Source: Haliclona indistincta
Lineage: Eukaryota > Porifera > Demospongiae > Haplosclerida > Chalinidae
Direction of reading: 5' to 3'
DNA: 64,000 bases
NCBI GenBank assembly: GCA_964017065.1
Contig: OZ024785.1
Location: 14,029,592 to 14,093,591, forward strand
Part shown: positions 10,850-21,100 of the stretch, piece by piece
Numbering within the stretch: the first letter of the stretch is position 1
How the letters are laid out: each line of letters begins with the position of its first letter
Made by a program: the position numbers and the translations under genes
Notes under the pieces: model-generated
What the model was told of the DNA's origin: nothing
Seen by the model: the letters and a program-made list of their open reading frames with translations, nothing else
Database searches by the model: none

Positions 10850-11272
10850 AGACTGAACTTGGAAAAGCGTAGTGCATGCATCACGTTCCCGAGCGGGTAC
10901 TCCCACTGCAGTAGCCGAGACGCCCTCTGGAAATTACCAAGGCCAAAGAATGGTTCACAGCGCTGGAGAAGAAAATGGATGAATGCTGTGACATGAGAAT
11001 AATGGTGTCAGGGAATAATGGGAATAATGGTGTCAGTGACACGTAGTATAACTCGCCCCTTGATAGCACGATCGAAGCGCTAGACTCACACAAAACGACG
11101 ATAAGTAGTTTTTTCCTGTTTTCCACACTTTGCTTCGCTCTCCTTACGGTCGCTGTCTCTACACTACACAGCAGATCCTACCATGACCTCGACCTCAGCT
11201 ACCTCGTGGCCATGCGGTTTTACTGACGTCATTTAGCAACGGTGCGGCCACCGGAAGCAACGGAAATAAATC
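10850..11272. other. No gene seen
   Basis: Overlapping short frames on both strands only. A duplicated gggaataatggtgtcag sits at 11005-11038. Confidence 0.4.
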
Positions 11273-11393
11273 AGTTATATCGCCTCCGTATACTTGTTAA
11301 ATATCCGTTTTACAGTCACGAGCACGAGGGCGCGAAGCGCCCTCGTGCTCGTGACTGTAAAATGGATAATTCCCTCGTAGGGGTGATATAACT
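11273..11393. mobile_element. 121-bp hairpin MITE
   Basis: A perfect hairpin with 26-bp arms (11308-11333 and 11337-11362) and a GAA loop is centred in a longer imperfect inverted repeat whose outer ends read agttatatc at 11273 and gatataact at 11393. No coding capacity. This fits a minimal foldback MITE. The arms are GC-rich against AT-rich flanks. Confidence 0.7.
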
Positions 11394-11858
11394 ATTACTT
11401 ACACACTGCCTTACTATTGGACTCGCCATTGCTAGCAGTATCATGGTATTCCTAACTTGTGTTATGCATATGGAACAAACAACTTGGGTCGGAATTCTTT
11501 ACCGTGATTCATAATGATTATCATATGATTGTAGAAAATACCTCGATAACGCTGGACTCTATTCTCTCAAGGGCCTCCGAGTCCTCTACTGAGAAACTGG
11601 TTGCAACAGGACCTTTTCTTTTTCTTGTAGAAAGTCTTCTTCTCTGCTGTTGCAATGCTATTATATTTTCAAAGTCTATGTGCTTTGCACTGTAGAACCG
11701 CCTACTTGGCGTTTTCTAGAAATCCAATTCTGCACAAATAAACTTAAAAGGAATCAAGATTAGTATAAATGTACCCACGCTAAGCTGACCTTTGTCAACA
11801 TCTGAAATTGGAATAAACTTTGCATCTAAAAGTACCAGGTCATCACTGCCAACATCAG
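11394..11858. other. No gene seen
   Basis: Possible minus-strand exon remnants but nothing that joins to a known family. Confidence 0.35.
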
Positions 11859-12299
11859 TTACTTTACTAGCAAATGATGATAATATAGACGAGACTGATA
11901 GATTATTTCCGGAATCTTGACATAAACGTTGTCAATGGTCGTTTCTACTGTGATCTTTCCATAGTCATTAAGATTGAGGGTGACATACGGAATTGTACAT
12001 TTGAAATTGAAGCATTGTTCTGTGTGCCCAGCAGTGGTGGTACATGTATTCCTTGGCTTAGAACTTGAAGGCAGCAAGGGGCTTTGACTGTGACTTGGTG
12101 CTAGAAAGGAGCATCCATGCCGCTGCCCAGGTGTCCACGACCGTGGGGTATTCCAGACGTTTCCATTATAGCCTGGTTGCTCATCACTCATCCGTTCATC
12201 GTCTCCACACGCCTTGTATCGTCCTCTGGACACGATGAATTGTCCATCACAGTTGGGTAGCTCTACTTTTTTAGTGACTTCCTCTTCAAGATAAACAGA
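11859..12299 (-). CDS. Hypothetical protein exon, cysteine-containing
   Basis: A minus-strand open exon from about 12299 to a stop at 11859. It encodes EVTKKVELPNCDGQFIVSRG, then a polar segment with RSWTPGQRHGCSFLAPS and a segment with CFNFKCTIPYVTLNLNDYGK. The regular Cys spacing and absence of stops over 440 bp support real coding or recent coding origin. I do not recognise the family. Its upstream end abuts the dispersed repeat starting at 12308, so the 5' part of the gene may have been displaced. Confidence 0.35.
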   Translation of the reverse strand, partial: SVYLEEEVTKKVELPNCDGQFIVSRGRYKACGDDERMSDEQPGYNGNVWNTPRSWTPGQRHGCSFLAPSHSQSPLLPSSSKPRNTCTTTAGHTEQCFNFKCTIPYVTLNLNDYGKITVETTIDNVYVKIPEIIYQSRLYYHHLLVK

Positions 12300-12307
12300 G
12301 TCTGGTT

Positions 12308-12830
12308 TAAGGTAGAAAGGGAGGATATTTTTGAAAAAAATTGTAGAAAAATTATAAATAAATTTTTAGATAGACAGTATGAGAGTTAATGTTCACAGTA
12401 AGTTTAAACATAGTAAGATCCCTAATAATAGAATTATTCAAAGAAAAAGATAAATTTATCTCATTATTTGCAACATGATTCCATAGGAACTGTTACAGTG
12501 GCACCAGTGGGATTAGCACAGCTGGTACAATTCATATCAAGCTACAAGACTGCTGTTTTATTTTTTAATGATCACTTTCAATTTCATTATTATTGTTGTT
12601 GAAAACACCATAAGATCATCAGTTGGTTTTAATAATGTTTGTTTGCAACTTTTGGAAACAAATAAAGCGATAGACCTGTAATGATAGGTTTATAGACCAT
12701 GTTGTGCCACTTTGAGCATGACGAATGTGGTTCTGTGCTGTGGAATTGAGCTTTATTTCTTATGTTGTGAACCAGCAGAATACTAATGAGTTGAGTGGTA
12801 GCCTGTGTCAGCTTACAATTGATTTGTGGT
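12308..12830. repeat. Dispersed 0.5-kb repeat (partner 25288-25820)
   Basis: Starts ttaaggtagaaagggagga, identical to the start of 25292. Blocks of similarity recur in the same order across both copies (tacagtggca, tactgttttat / gctgttttat, gctgtggaatt, gtcagctt). Divergence is substantial, so this is an old repeat. Confidence 0.65.
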
Positions 12831-12904
12831 TGTCTGTGCACTGATTTTATGTATGCTAGTGGTCGCCAGTGACGTGCGAGTGGCTTTTTGACTGATATAC
12901 AAAA

Positions 12905-13354
12905 ATGTTCTCACTTGTAAGAAAAGATAAGCGTCTTTCCTCAGCAAGAAAGAGACTGATGAGCCAACTGGGAAAAAGGAAAAGAAGGGCTGGAAATTGT
13001 TTTGGAGAACAGGCCGCAATTCGAGATCAAGAACCATATGACGAAGTTGCAGGTTCGGAGGACGACACCTCACAATCTACCGACATGGAACCAGAGGTAA
13101 GTGAATTGCTGCTTGAAAGTGATTCTGTACATCCAGCAAGCAGTGAGTCCGAGTATTTTCCCACACCTGAGAAGCGACAGCGCGTTGCCGTTATGCAACA
13201 GTCAATTGAGGCTGTTTCTCTGGGCAGGGGAGTGTTTGCGTGTTTCTCTTCACAGATATCAGCATTTTTAGATCAGGTCAATGCAATGATAATACTACAA
13301 GAACAATTACTGTGTTGGCACGTTGGCACTGCTCGCATATATATTGTTTGTTAA
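12905..13354 (+). pseudogene. Truncated copy of the Mutator-like transposase N-terminus
   Basis: The first about 125 residues parallel the N-terminus of the intact transposase at 28796: both begin MFS and share RKDKRLSSARKRLMSQLGKR, an acidic linker, SSESEYFPTPEKR and a FLDQVNA end. After FLDQVNA the similarity stops and the frame ends quickly, so the catalytic domain is missing. It shares no more than this exon-like N-terminal module with the intact gene. It is either a decayed transposon copy or a short DNA-binding derivative. Confidence 0.7.
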
Positions 13355-14766
13355 GTTCATGTTTTGCTACAGTTCTCGATATGCACGCTTACATGATTAT
13401 TGAAAAATGTTTTTAGGCATCACATCTCGCATACTTCCTTGCTATGGCAATAAGCACATGCGCCTAATAACGCACCAGTTCAATATTATATAACTCACAT
13501 ATAATCATCGGAGTGTCTCTAAGTCTGTGAATCTAAAAATGAAAGAGAATTAAAGAACAAAGCAGTTGACCAGAGCAGAGTGTGGCAAAGTATGCGAGTG
13601 CATGAATTAAGTGCTTGCATGCACATGGGATGCATGTGCATGCATATATAGGTAGTGATGGAGTAGGCTGATGACAGTGTTGGCACCTGTTTCAGCAGCA
13701 ACCGACTCGTCAATGAAGTATACGTGTTACTATACCACGGGTATGCTATTAGGTAGTTTTCACTCCATTCGTTATAAGCATCGTGTTTCTCAAAAACATA
13801 ATACACAAAAATAAGATAAATAACTAGTATGATAACTGACAATACAATATTGGATGATAACCATTATAATTATAACTGATAACTATTAAGCAACTGTGTC
13901 ATCCTCTATACATTCTTGCTAAAGTTGCTAGGCATGTCTGCATGTGATAGTGCGTTACATTTTTGTTGACTACTTTGAGTTTGTTTCTGAGAAGGCTCAG
14001 ATGTACGCCGGAGGTTGCGGTACCTCTGAATAATGTATGTCTCCACTGACTCCTACAAAGAGCACAATTTAATAGAACAAATCTCATTAAGCCCACGGTA
14101 CATGTACTAGCTTATTGTATAGTTGCGACAATAGCTTACCTAATACAACTGTATGCCGCAGGCAAAGTTGCACGCTGCTGACTTCGATGGCAGCATAGTC
14201 TGCCTTGTTTGCGTTCTTAGAAGAACGGGTGAGTTTTAACCACGGGCTCGATCTCAAAGACGCCGTGCAGTGGAGTGAAGTTGCTAGAGACAGTGCAAGT
14301 CCTTGGATGGATGATGACACTGGTAGACAAGGAACTGAAGTAGAGACTCGCAGCTGGAGTAATCCAGAGGAAAGCAGCTGCGCTTTGATAGCAGTAATCA
14401 TTTTTGCATGCTTTTGCCTCCCCTAGCTAGTCCACGGGAAATAAACGGGCGTTTGCGGCCGTGACGTCACGCGGAAAATTGTCCGTTACGTTCTTTTGTG
14501 TGACATCTCCAACACCCTTGAGGTAAAGTAACACTTCAAAGTACGGGAGAATTTTCAAGGATAGCAATTTATTAGTTACATGTACTGACCGAATTCAAGT
14601 CAGTAGAATCATCGTGCTGGGTAGTATTATATTACCAGAGACAGTAAGAGACACACTGGAACTTGACTGGAAATTTACTTCGTAAATAATTTTACCAAAA
14701 ATTAGTAATCTTTCAATCACTGCTATTATTGCACGTCATGACCAATTACAATTAACAGGTTCAGTT
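13355..14766. other. Mostly non-coding, with possible minus-strand exons
   Basis: A minus-strand exon candidate runs 14055-13911 after a ctctttgtag acceptor (ESVETYIIQRYRNLRR in one phase, or GDIHYSEVPQPPAYI in another). A second candidate lies at about 14240-14141 with a GTAAGC donor (NKADYAAIEVSSVQL). The phase that the donor allows gives the DIHYSEVP reading, which holds an ITIM-like I-x-Y-x-x-V pattern. This is too little to call a gene. The remainder is AT-rich. Confidence 0.3.
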
Positions 14767-16045
14767 CTATGCCACTAGCTTGCGCATAGCAGCAATCACT
14801 AGGGCTTTCTGTTCAGCAAATTCATGTGGAGGAAGTACATTTAGCTCTAGCAGTTCCTGTAGTTCTCTTAGTTCCTGTAGATGCCCCTTCTCAACTCAGA
14901 GGCTTTTCCAGGCGAGTGTCTACCTGAAGGTCTGGAATCTGGAGTGTCTGCTGGAGTGGTTGTAACTGTGTCTGCTGGAGTGGCATTTTTAGTGGCATCG
15001 ATTGGAGTTCATCCACTTTCTCTTCAATTTGCCTTCTCTTGCTAGGTGGGTTAATGGAAGGTGATGGTTGCTTATTTCCAACATCAGGGCTATCTTGCTT
15101 TGCTCCATCACACCATAGCATGACATCGCGCTTGGTTCCTATTGATGAATACATTGAAGGTAATATATGGTATTTTAGGTGCTCCCTCTTCGATTAGAGT
15201 AGGACGAGCTTCATCATCACACCAGCTTTCACTCCAAATTTCCTCCCAATCATCATCTAATGGTGAGGTGCAAGGTTTAAGTAACTTAACACTGAATCAT
15301 ACCATCAAAAAATTCTTCTAGATACTCCACCATTTACTGCTCTTCATCTAAGTGGAAAGACGGCAAAGCCTTTGCATTAGAATGCATGAAGGATTGTTGA
15401 TTTGCTTACCCTCTTTTGCCATCTTTACTGTACAACGCGGTAGTGACAGGTACAGAGGGGCTCGAGATCTTTCCTTGGCCATGCCATCATGCTCCCTACA
15501 GATGTCGTTGTATCTCAATCACACATCTCTCACTGTGTGGACTTACAGTGCCAGTAGTTGCCGGCTGTAGTCACGTATGAACCCAGGCATCTTGACAAAC
15601 AGTGCTCGGTGTACCATGTTCTAAAGTAGGAAACTCTCTCTCTTCCACTGGTCGCAGCTATCGTTGGCGTTACACATATGTTACACACATCTGCTTCAAT
15701 AAAGCAATCGTCAGAAGGAGCTGCCATTGAAATGGGTGAGCTACTGTCGGAAGGAACTGGCATTGAGATCGAGCAACTGTCAGAAGGAACTGGCGTTGAG
15801 ATCGAGCAACTGTCAGAAGGAACTGGCATTGAGATCGAGCAACTGTCAGGAGGAGCTGGCAATTGTGGCTGTGGAATATAAATATATAGGCTTCCATTTC
15901 CTAGTAATTCAAATAGCTCCTGACCATCAATAGGTGGATCTATCTTTACCAGATCAGATTTATCTGCTTTGTAATAAGTAATACTCAAACAGGGTTTCTC
16001 CGTCACAAACTTGTTGACAATCATAGCTTCAATTTCTTCTCCAGT
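14767..16045 (-). CDS. PB1-like/low-complexity protein gene, exons incomplete
   Basis: Minus-strand exons of one apparent gene. 16045-15620 encodes an N-terminal domain (SMTGEEIEAMIVNKFV, then SITYYKADKSDLVKID and DGQELFELLGNGSLYIYI) that resembles PB1/ubiquitin-like folds, followed by an 11-residue repeat (VPSDSCSISMP type) in four units. 15154-14940 encodes VMLWCDGAKQD and PPSKRRQIEEKVDEL. The last piece (about 14896-14767) encodes HLQELRELQELLELNVLPPH and ends EQKALVIAAMRKLVA, similar to the C-terminus of the protein at 49835-50820. The two proteins share the order PB1-like, LWCD, basic/acidic helix, short LxxLxEL C-terminus. I could not fix all splice phases, and the last piece lies in a different frame from its neighbour. 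Confidence 0.4.
15716..15860 (-). repeat. 33-bp coding tandem repeat, about four units
   Basis: Units of 33 bp (gtcagaaggaactggcattg and variants) encode an 11-residue Ser/Pro/Cys repeat in the PB1-like gene. Units differ by a few substitutions. Confidence 0.8.
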
Positions 16046-16060
16046 CATTGATGACTGCAC

Positions 16061-16690
16061 TTTTAAATCTTGAATTCTTCCAGCCTTTGCAAGTTTTTCA
16101 CGGGAACTTCTTCGCGGAACAGCATGTCATAAAAGCAGCAGCAAGGCCGCGTGTCTGTACAGTCGACGCACTCGACAGCACTATACCATTACTGGGAGCT
16201 GCATTCACCCTCCCTCCACATCCCTATATCTCAGCATCATTCATATGCAGTATGTATGTCTTTTTAAAAAATCAATAACATAAAGGGGGGTTCCCTGGCC
16301 CATCTGGAGGAGATTAGCACACAGAATGGTGCCCATCTCCTATCTCCTTCAGAGCAGGACACCTCTTCCCCCCTTTTTTTCCCGCACATGGTCAACCACT
16401 ACACGCCGATGTCTAACGCATGCCTTCAACCCCCTTAACGGTGTTAATCGGTCATTATCAATCACAACAATAATCAAAAAGGTTTAAAACTGTTATTTGT
16501 TTATACAAAAAAAATTGAGAAAATAAAAATTTCACACCTTTGGGGTCTGCCCCACCTTAATTTTGTATAGCTATTTCTTTCACATCAACTACAGAAGACA
16601 ATGCTGAGTGAGCATGTATAACAGAGGCCACCATTTGCTTGAGTAACAATGCGACCATACAAAATGTCATAATGCCTTATCTCAGGCAAT
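16061..16690. other. No gene seen
   Basis: AT-rich, with poly-A/poly-T runs. Further exons of the F-box gene may lie at 16560-16690, but none could be confirmed. Confidence 0.4.
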
Positions 16691-16696
16691 GCTCAC

Positions 16697-17301
16697 CTGA
16701 ACCAATCAAACATAATTCACAGTCAATGACCAAAGATTCTTTGTACACTCCAGAGTGGACCAGGATACGATCCCCCTGGAGCAGGCTGCAATTGCAGATG
16801 ATATTGTGAGAAATTTCTGCACAACAAGACAATGGTCAGTGATGCTAGGGATAGTCAAATCTCAAATTGTCTTATAATACCTTACCTTGAGATTTTTTGC
16901 TGAGTGATCAGCATGGACCGGAGGCTCTTTTCTAACATGGATGCAACCATGCTGTAGAAATTGTAATCGATTGATTTGAAACAACCTCAAGCACAATAGA
17001 TGTTGAAATGCTGTCAGCTAATAGCATACCATTGTTAGACGGTGTGTTAGGGTCTCATATGCATAAGGTGCATAGTGATAGTGCATCTCAAATGCACTGT
17101 CGAACAAATCTCTCGTTTAAGCAAGAGACAAAAAAGAGAAATGAGATAGAGAAAGGTGAAAGTAGCTCACCATAGTGAATCCATAGAGCAGATTTCTCTG
17201 AAACGTTTGTTGACCTGTGCTGCACTGCACATGTGAACTTCATTGAGTTGTGAGAATATTTTCTCCAACATTTCAGTAGGTAGTGCTTCAAACAATCCCA
17301 T
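16697..17301 (-). CDS. F-box/beta-helix protein, FBXO10/11-like, partial
   Basis: Exon 17301-17171 starts ATGGGATTG and encodes a clear F-box: FEALPTEMLEKIFSQLNEVH, then AAQVNKRFREICS. Exons 16951-16886 and 16785-16697 follow in matching phase (phase 2 at each junction). The last encodes LLQGDRILVHSGVYKESL and CELCLIGSG, the repeat signature of right-handed parallel beta-helices (PbH1) seen in FBXO10 and FBXO11. Such proteins are substrate receptors of SCF ubiquitin ligases. Downstream exons are not visible before the AT-rich stretch at 16.3-16.6 kb, so the gene is either truncated or continues through long introns. One exon between the F-box and helix may be missing from my reading. Confidence 0.6.
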
Positions 17302-17901
17302 ACCACAGCATGAAAGAAGTAAGAATATCAAAAACAGTACATTCTGGTTTAAGATACAAATATTGCTGGCAAGAATGGAAAATGCTTGTACCAGGTTGTG
17401 CATTTTTGTTAGAAAACACTAGGGATGGTAGCATGTGCCTGTAACTGAAGCTCTTGTAGGGTGGGACATGGGAATGGCTCGTGACTGGGATTTTTCTCAG
17501 TCAACTTAAATTTTTTGTTTTGACCCGCCATCCAATCACTTTGGAATAGTTCTTGCTAGTTGGTTATTGGCTAGTTGTTTATTGGCTAGTTGGTTATTGG
17601 CATGTTACTCATAACAGAATTTACAAAGGGCCATAGATTGAGTGAATTAGCACTTCTACTAATAATTGACACCCCTTCAAGTTGAAAAAAGCGTCCATTT
17701 GCATAGCATTATACTCAGTGTTTCATTGCTGTATTTCCTATAATAGTTATTAATAATTATTAGAGGAACTTACATTGCATCGCGACAGCAGGTACTCTAG
17801 ATCTTTCACTTAACGGCGTACTGCGTATGTGCTTATTTTGTGGCATTTTTTCTGCGCGTGGGCGTGACCAGATATTATTAGGATAATGGTTACGTAGTAT
17901 C
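17302..17901. other. Non-coding spacer
   Basis: No gene. A short direct repeat (gctagttggttattg / gctagttgtttattg) lies at 17556-17600. The target-site copy gtatc of the Ty3 element is at 17897-17901. Confidence 0.5.
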
Positions 17902-18133
17902 TGTAGCAGTAGCCGTGGTAAAATATATCTTATTCAGCAGCAGCAAGACAATGACAATATGACGGCAAAATAGAGTGAGTGAGAGTGTCATGCAAGTAAC
18001 TCAAGTAATGCATGCTAGACAATGAATTACAACTGAACAACACATAATGGCCACGCAAAGCGCAGCGACAAACAAGAGTCATTGTCCAGAGCCTGTGCAC
18101 GGCTCCTGGCTGTCTGCATCAGGGTTGCCCACA
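17902..18133 (-). repeat. 3' LTR of the Ty3 element
   Basis: 232 bp, TG...CA ends. Contains the last codons and stop of the polyprotein (18079). The purine tract occupies about 18134-18146. Confidence 0.95.
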
Positions 18134-21100
18134 TCTCCCTTTCTTAGAGCTCGTGATCGAGAACGAGTCACAGCAGGACTGCCAGGATTCAGCTTGTATC
18201 TTGATGACTTCACAGTTGGTTCAGGTATGCTTGAACTCGGTTCTTTAGTAGGTGGTAGTTCGACAAGATGATGACGATTTCGTCTCACAGTACCAGATGA
18301 AGTGTCGACAAGGTATGATCGTGGAGCATCAGCAGGACTTGACACAACACCAGGCTCTCGACGGTTTTGAAACTCATCCATCACTGGAGTGTCTTTTGGT
18401 AGATCAGGGAGTGGAGTTACCCGATGTCTCTTGTCGAAGTCTTTCTTCATTCTCTCTTTGTAGCATCTCTCAGCATGGTAGAACTTGTCTAGATAGGACC
18501 AATCAGGAATAAGAGTCTGAGGCATCTGAGGTAGATTGGTTCTTAGTCTTCTTCCCATACAGAGTTCAGCAGGGCTAGTGTCACACCAACGGAGAGGGGT
18601 AGAGCGATACACAAGCAGTGAGAGGTAGACATCATCAGATTTCTTCAAGAGATTTTTGATAGTCTGCACACATCTCTCCACTTCCCCATTACTTTGAGGG
18701 TATCTGGGACTGCTGGTCGAATGTTCAAAATTGTAGGAAGAGGCAAATGAGCTCATCTCGTCACAATCGAACTGTGGTCCATTGTCGGTTCTCAGGCGAA
18801 CAGGAATCCCATGTCTAGCAAAAACAGACTTGAGTGCATTGACGACACAAGGTGCTGTAGTTGAAGTCAGCTTCATGAGTTCTGGATACCGAGAGAAGTA
18901 GTCAACCACCAGTAGGTACGTGGTCCCCTTTAGTTGGAACAAATCTGCACCAACTTCCTCCCAAGGGTGAGTAGGTAAGGAAGTGGGTATCAATGGCTCC
19001 TTTCTCTGAGTAGCATGTTCTCGGCACTCTCTGCAATTTTGAATGTGATGCTTTAGCTGTCCTGTTATTCCAGGCCACCACACAGAGATTTCTGCTCGTT
19101 GGAGACACTTCTGGAGCCCGAGGTGTCCAGCATGGATTTTCTCGATGGTAGATTCCTGCATAGAATAGGGCACAACAATGCGAGAACCATACAATAAAAT
19201 GTTGTGAGCTATAGAGAGTTTATGTTGAGCCCCCCAGTACGGACGCAACTGCTTGTGAGGCATCTGTTCCGGCCAACCATCCTGGCAGAACTGGATTACT
19301 TTTTGGCAAGTAGAATCGGCGGCCTGGGCGGTCCTGTAGGCCGACAGAGTCGAGGTGGAGGCAGGCAGGGAAGACACCATAGCGTTTATAAAACAGTTGA
19401 CGTCTTGAGACGATTTCTCAGCTTCATCAGAGACTGAAGTAGAGGCAACATGTCTTGAGAGTGTATCTGCAGTATACAATAGCTTCCCTGGAACGTATTC
19501 TACAGAGTAAGAGTATCGAGACAGACGGAGACGAAAACGGAGTATCCTGGGAGGCAGATGGTCCAGGTTCTTGTCTCCTAATAGAGCTAGTAAAGGCTTG
19601 TGATCTGTCTCCAAAACAAAGGTCTTGCCTAGGACATAGTCAGTAAACTTCTCAGTTGCCCAGGTACAGGCCAATGCCTCTTTCTCCACTTGGGCATAGC
19701 GGCGTTCACACTCGGAAAGTGATCTTGAAGCATACGCGATAGGTTTCCAGCAGTTGTCAGGCTGTTTCTGTAAAATTACTGCACCCAATCCATATGATGA
19801 ACTGTCAGCTGATATCTTCGTATCAAACTGCGGGTTGTAGAGAGCGAGAATAGTAGGTTTAGAGAGTTCTTTCTTTGCTAGCTCAAAGGCTTCTTGTTGT
19901 TCATTAGCCCAGCACCACTCGTTCTTCGAGCTCAGTAGTTCCCGAAGAGGTTTGGTCAGATCAGACAATCTGGAGGAGAACTTTCCCAATTGGTTGATCA
20001 TTCCCATAAACTGACGTAGTCCATGGATGTTTTCTGGAGGCGGCATGTCGACAATAGCTCTGATCTTCTCCGGGTCAGGTGACACCCCCTCTTCATTGAT
20101 GATCAGACCGAGAAACTTGATCTCCTTCTGCTTGAACAGGCATTTCAAGAGGTTGAGAGTAACACCAGCTGATGCAATCCTGTCAAGCACACTCCTGAGG
20201 CGCTGATCATGCTCCTCTTCAGTGGTAGCATAGATGAGGACATCGTCCATGAAGCACACCACACCATCCAGTCCTTGCAATAGCTTCTCCATTCTCTGCT
20301 GAAATAATTCGGGAGCACTGGTTAGACCAAATGGTAATTTATTGAAATGATACCTCCCAAACGGGGTGATGAATGTAGTGAGAGGTCTTGAGGAAGAAGC
20401 AAGCGGTATCTGAAAGAAACCACTATTAGCATCCAGCTTTGAGAACAGCTTGGCACCACTCAGCTTCGAAAGGACCTCGTCAACAGTAGGTAGAGGAAAC
20501 ACCTGTCTTTGAACGCTCTGGTTCAGTGGTTTAAGATCGACGCAGATACGGATGCTGCCAGAGGACTTGGGTACAGCAACCATCCCAGCACACCATGGAG
20601 TAGGATCTTGGATCTTTGATATCACTCCCTGGGATTCCATCCGTGTCAGTTCCTCTTTCACCTTGTCTCTGATCGGGAACGGCACTCGTCTGGGTGTGAA
20701 GATTGCCAGTGGTTTGGCTTCAGGATCAACATGGATGTCACATGGTTCTCCTAGAGTTCCCAGTCCTTGGAAAAGCTGAGAGTAGTCAGAAACGATCCTC
20801 TCTCGATAGGAATCCACAGAGTTCAGTCTTGCGGCAAGTTGTAGGGCTTCAATGGCAGGTAGGCCCAACAAGTTAGACTTTAGACCATGGATGACGTAGA
20901 CAGTCTGCTCAGAACTCCTCTCTCCATAGGCGAGTGTCTCAGTGAACTGTCCCTCCACTGTCAGGTTAGAGCAATCAGGACCCAGCAGAATTTTGCTTGT
21001 CTTGGCAAGGTTTACTCCATGGAGTTGCCTGTAGGAGGAATAAGAGATTGCCGTAACCTCAGCACCAGTATCTAATTTAAACTGCAAGCTATGCTTGCCC

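Noticed and set aside
15678..15933. Plus-strand frames with EGTGIEIEQLS repeats
   Set aside because: They are shadows of the 33-bp coding repeat on the minus strand.
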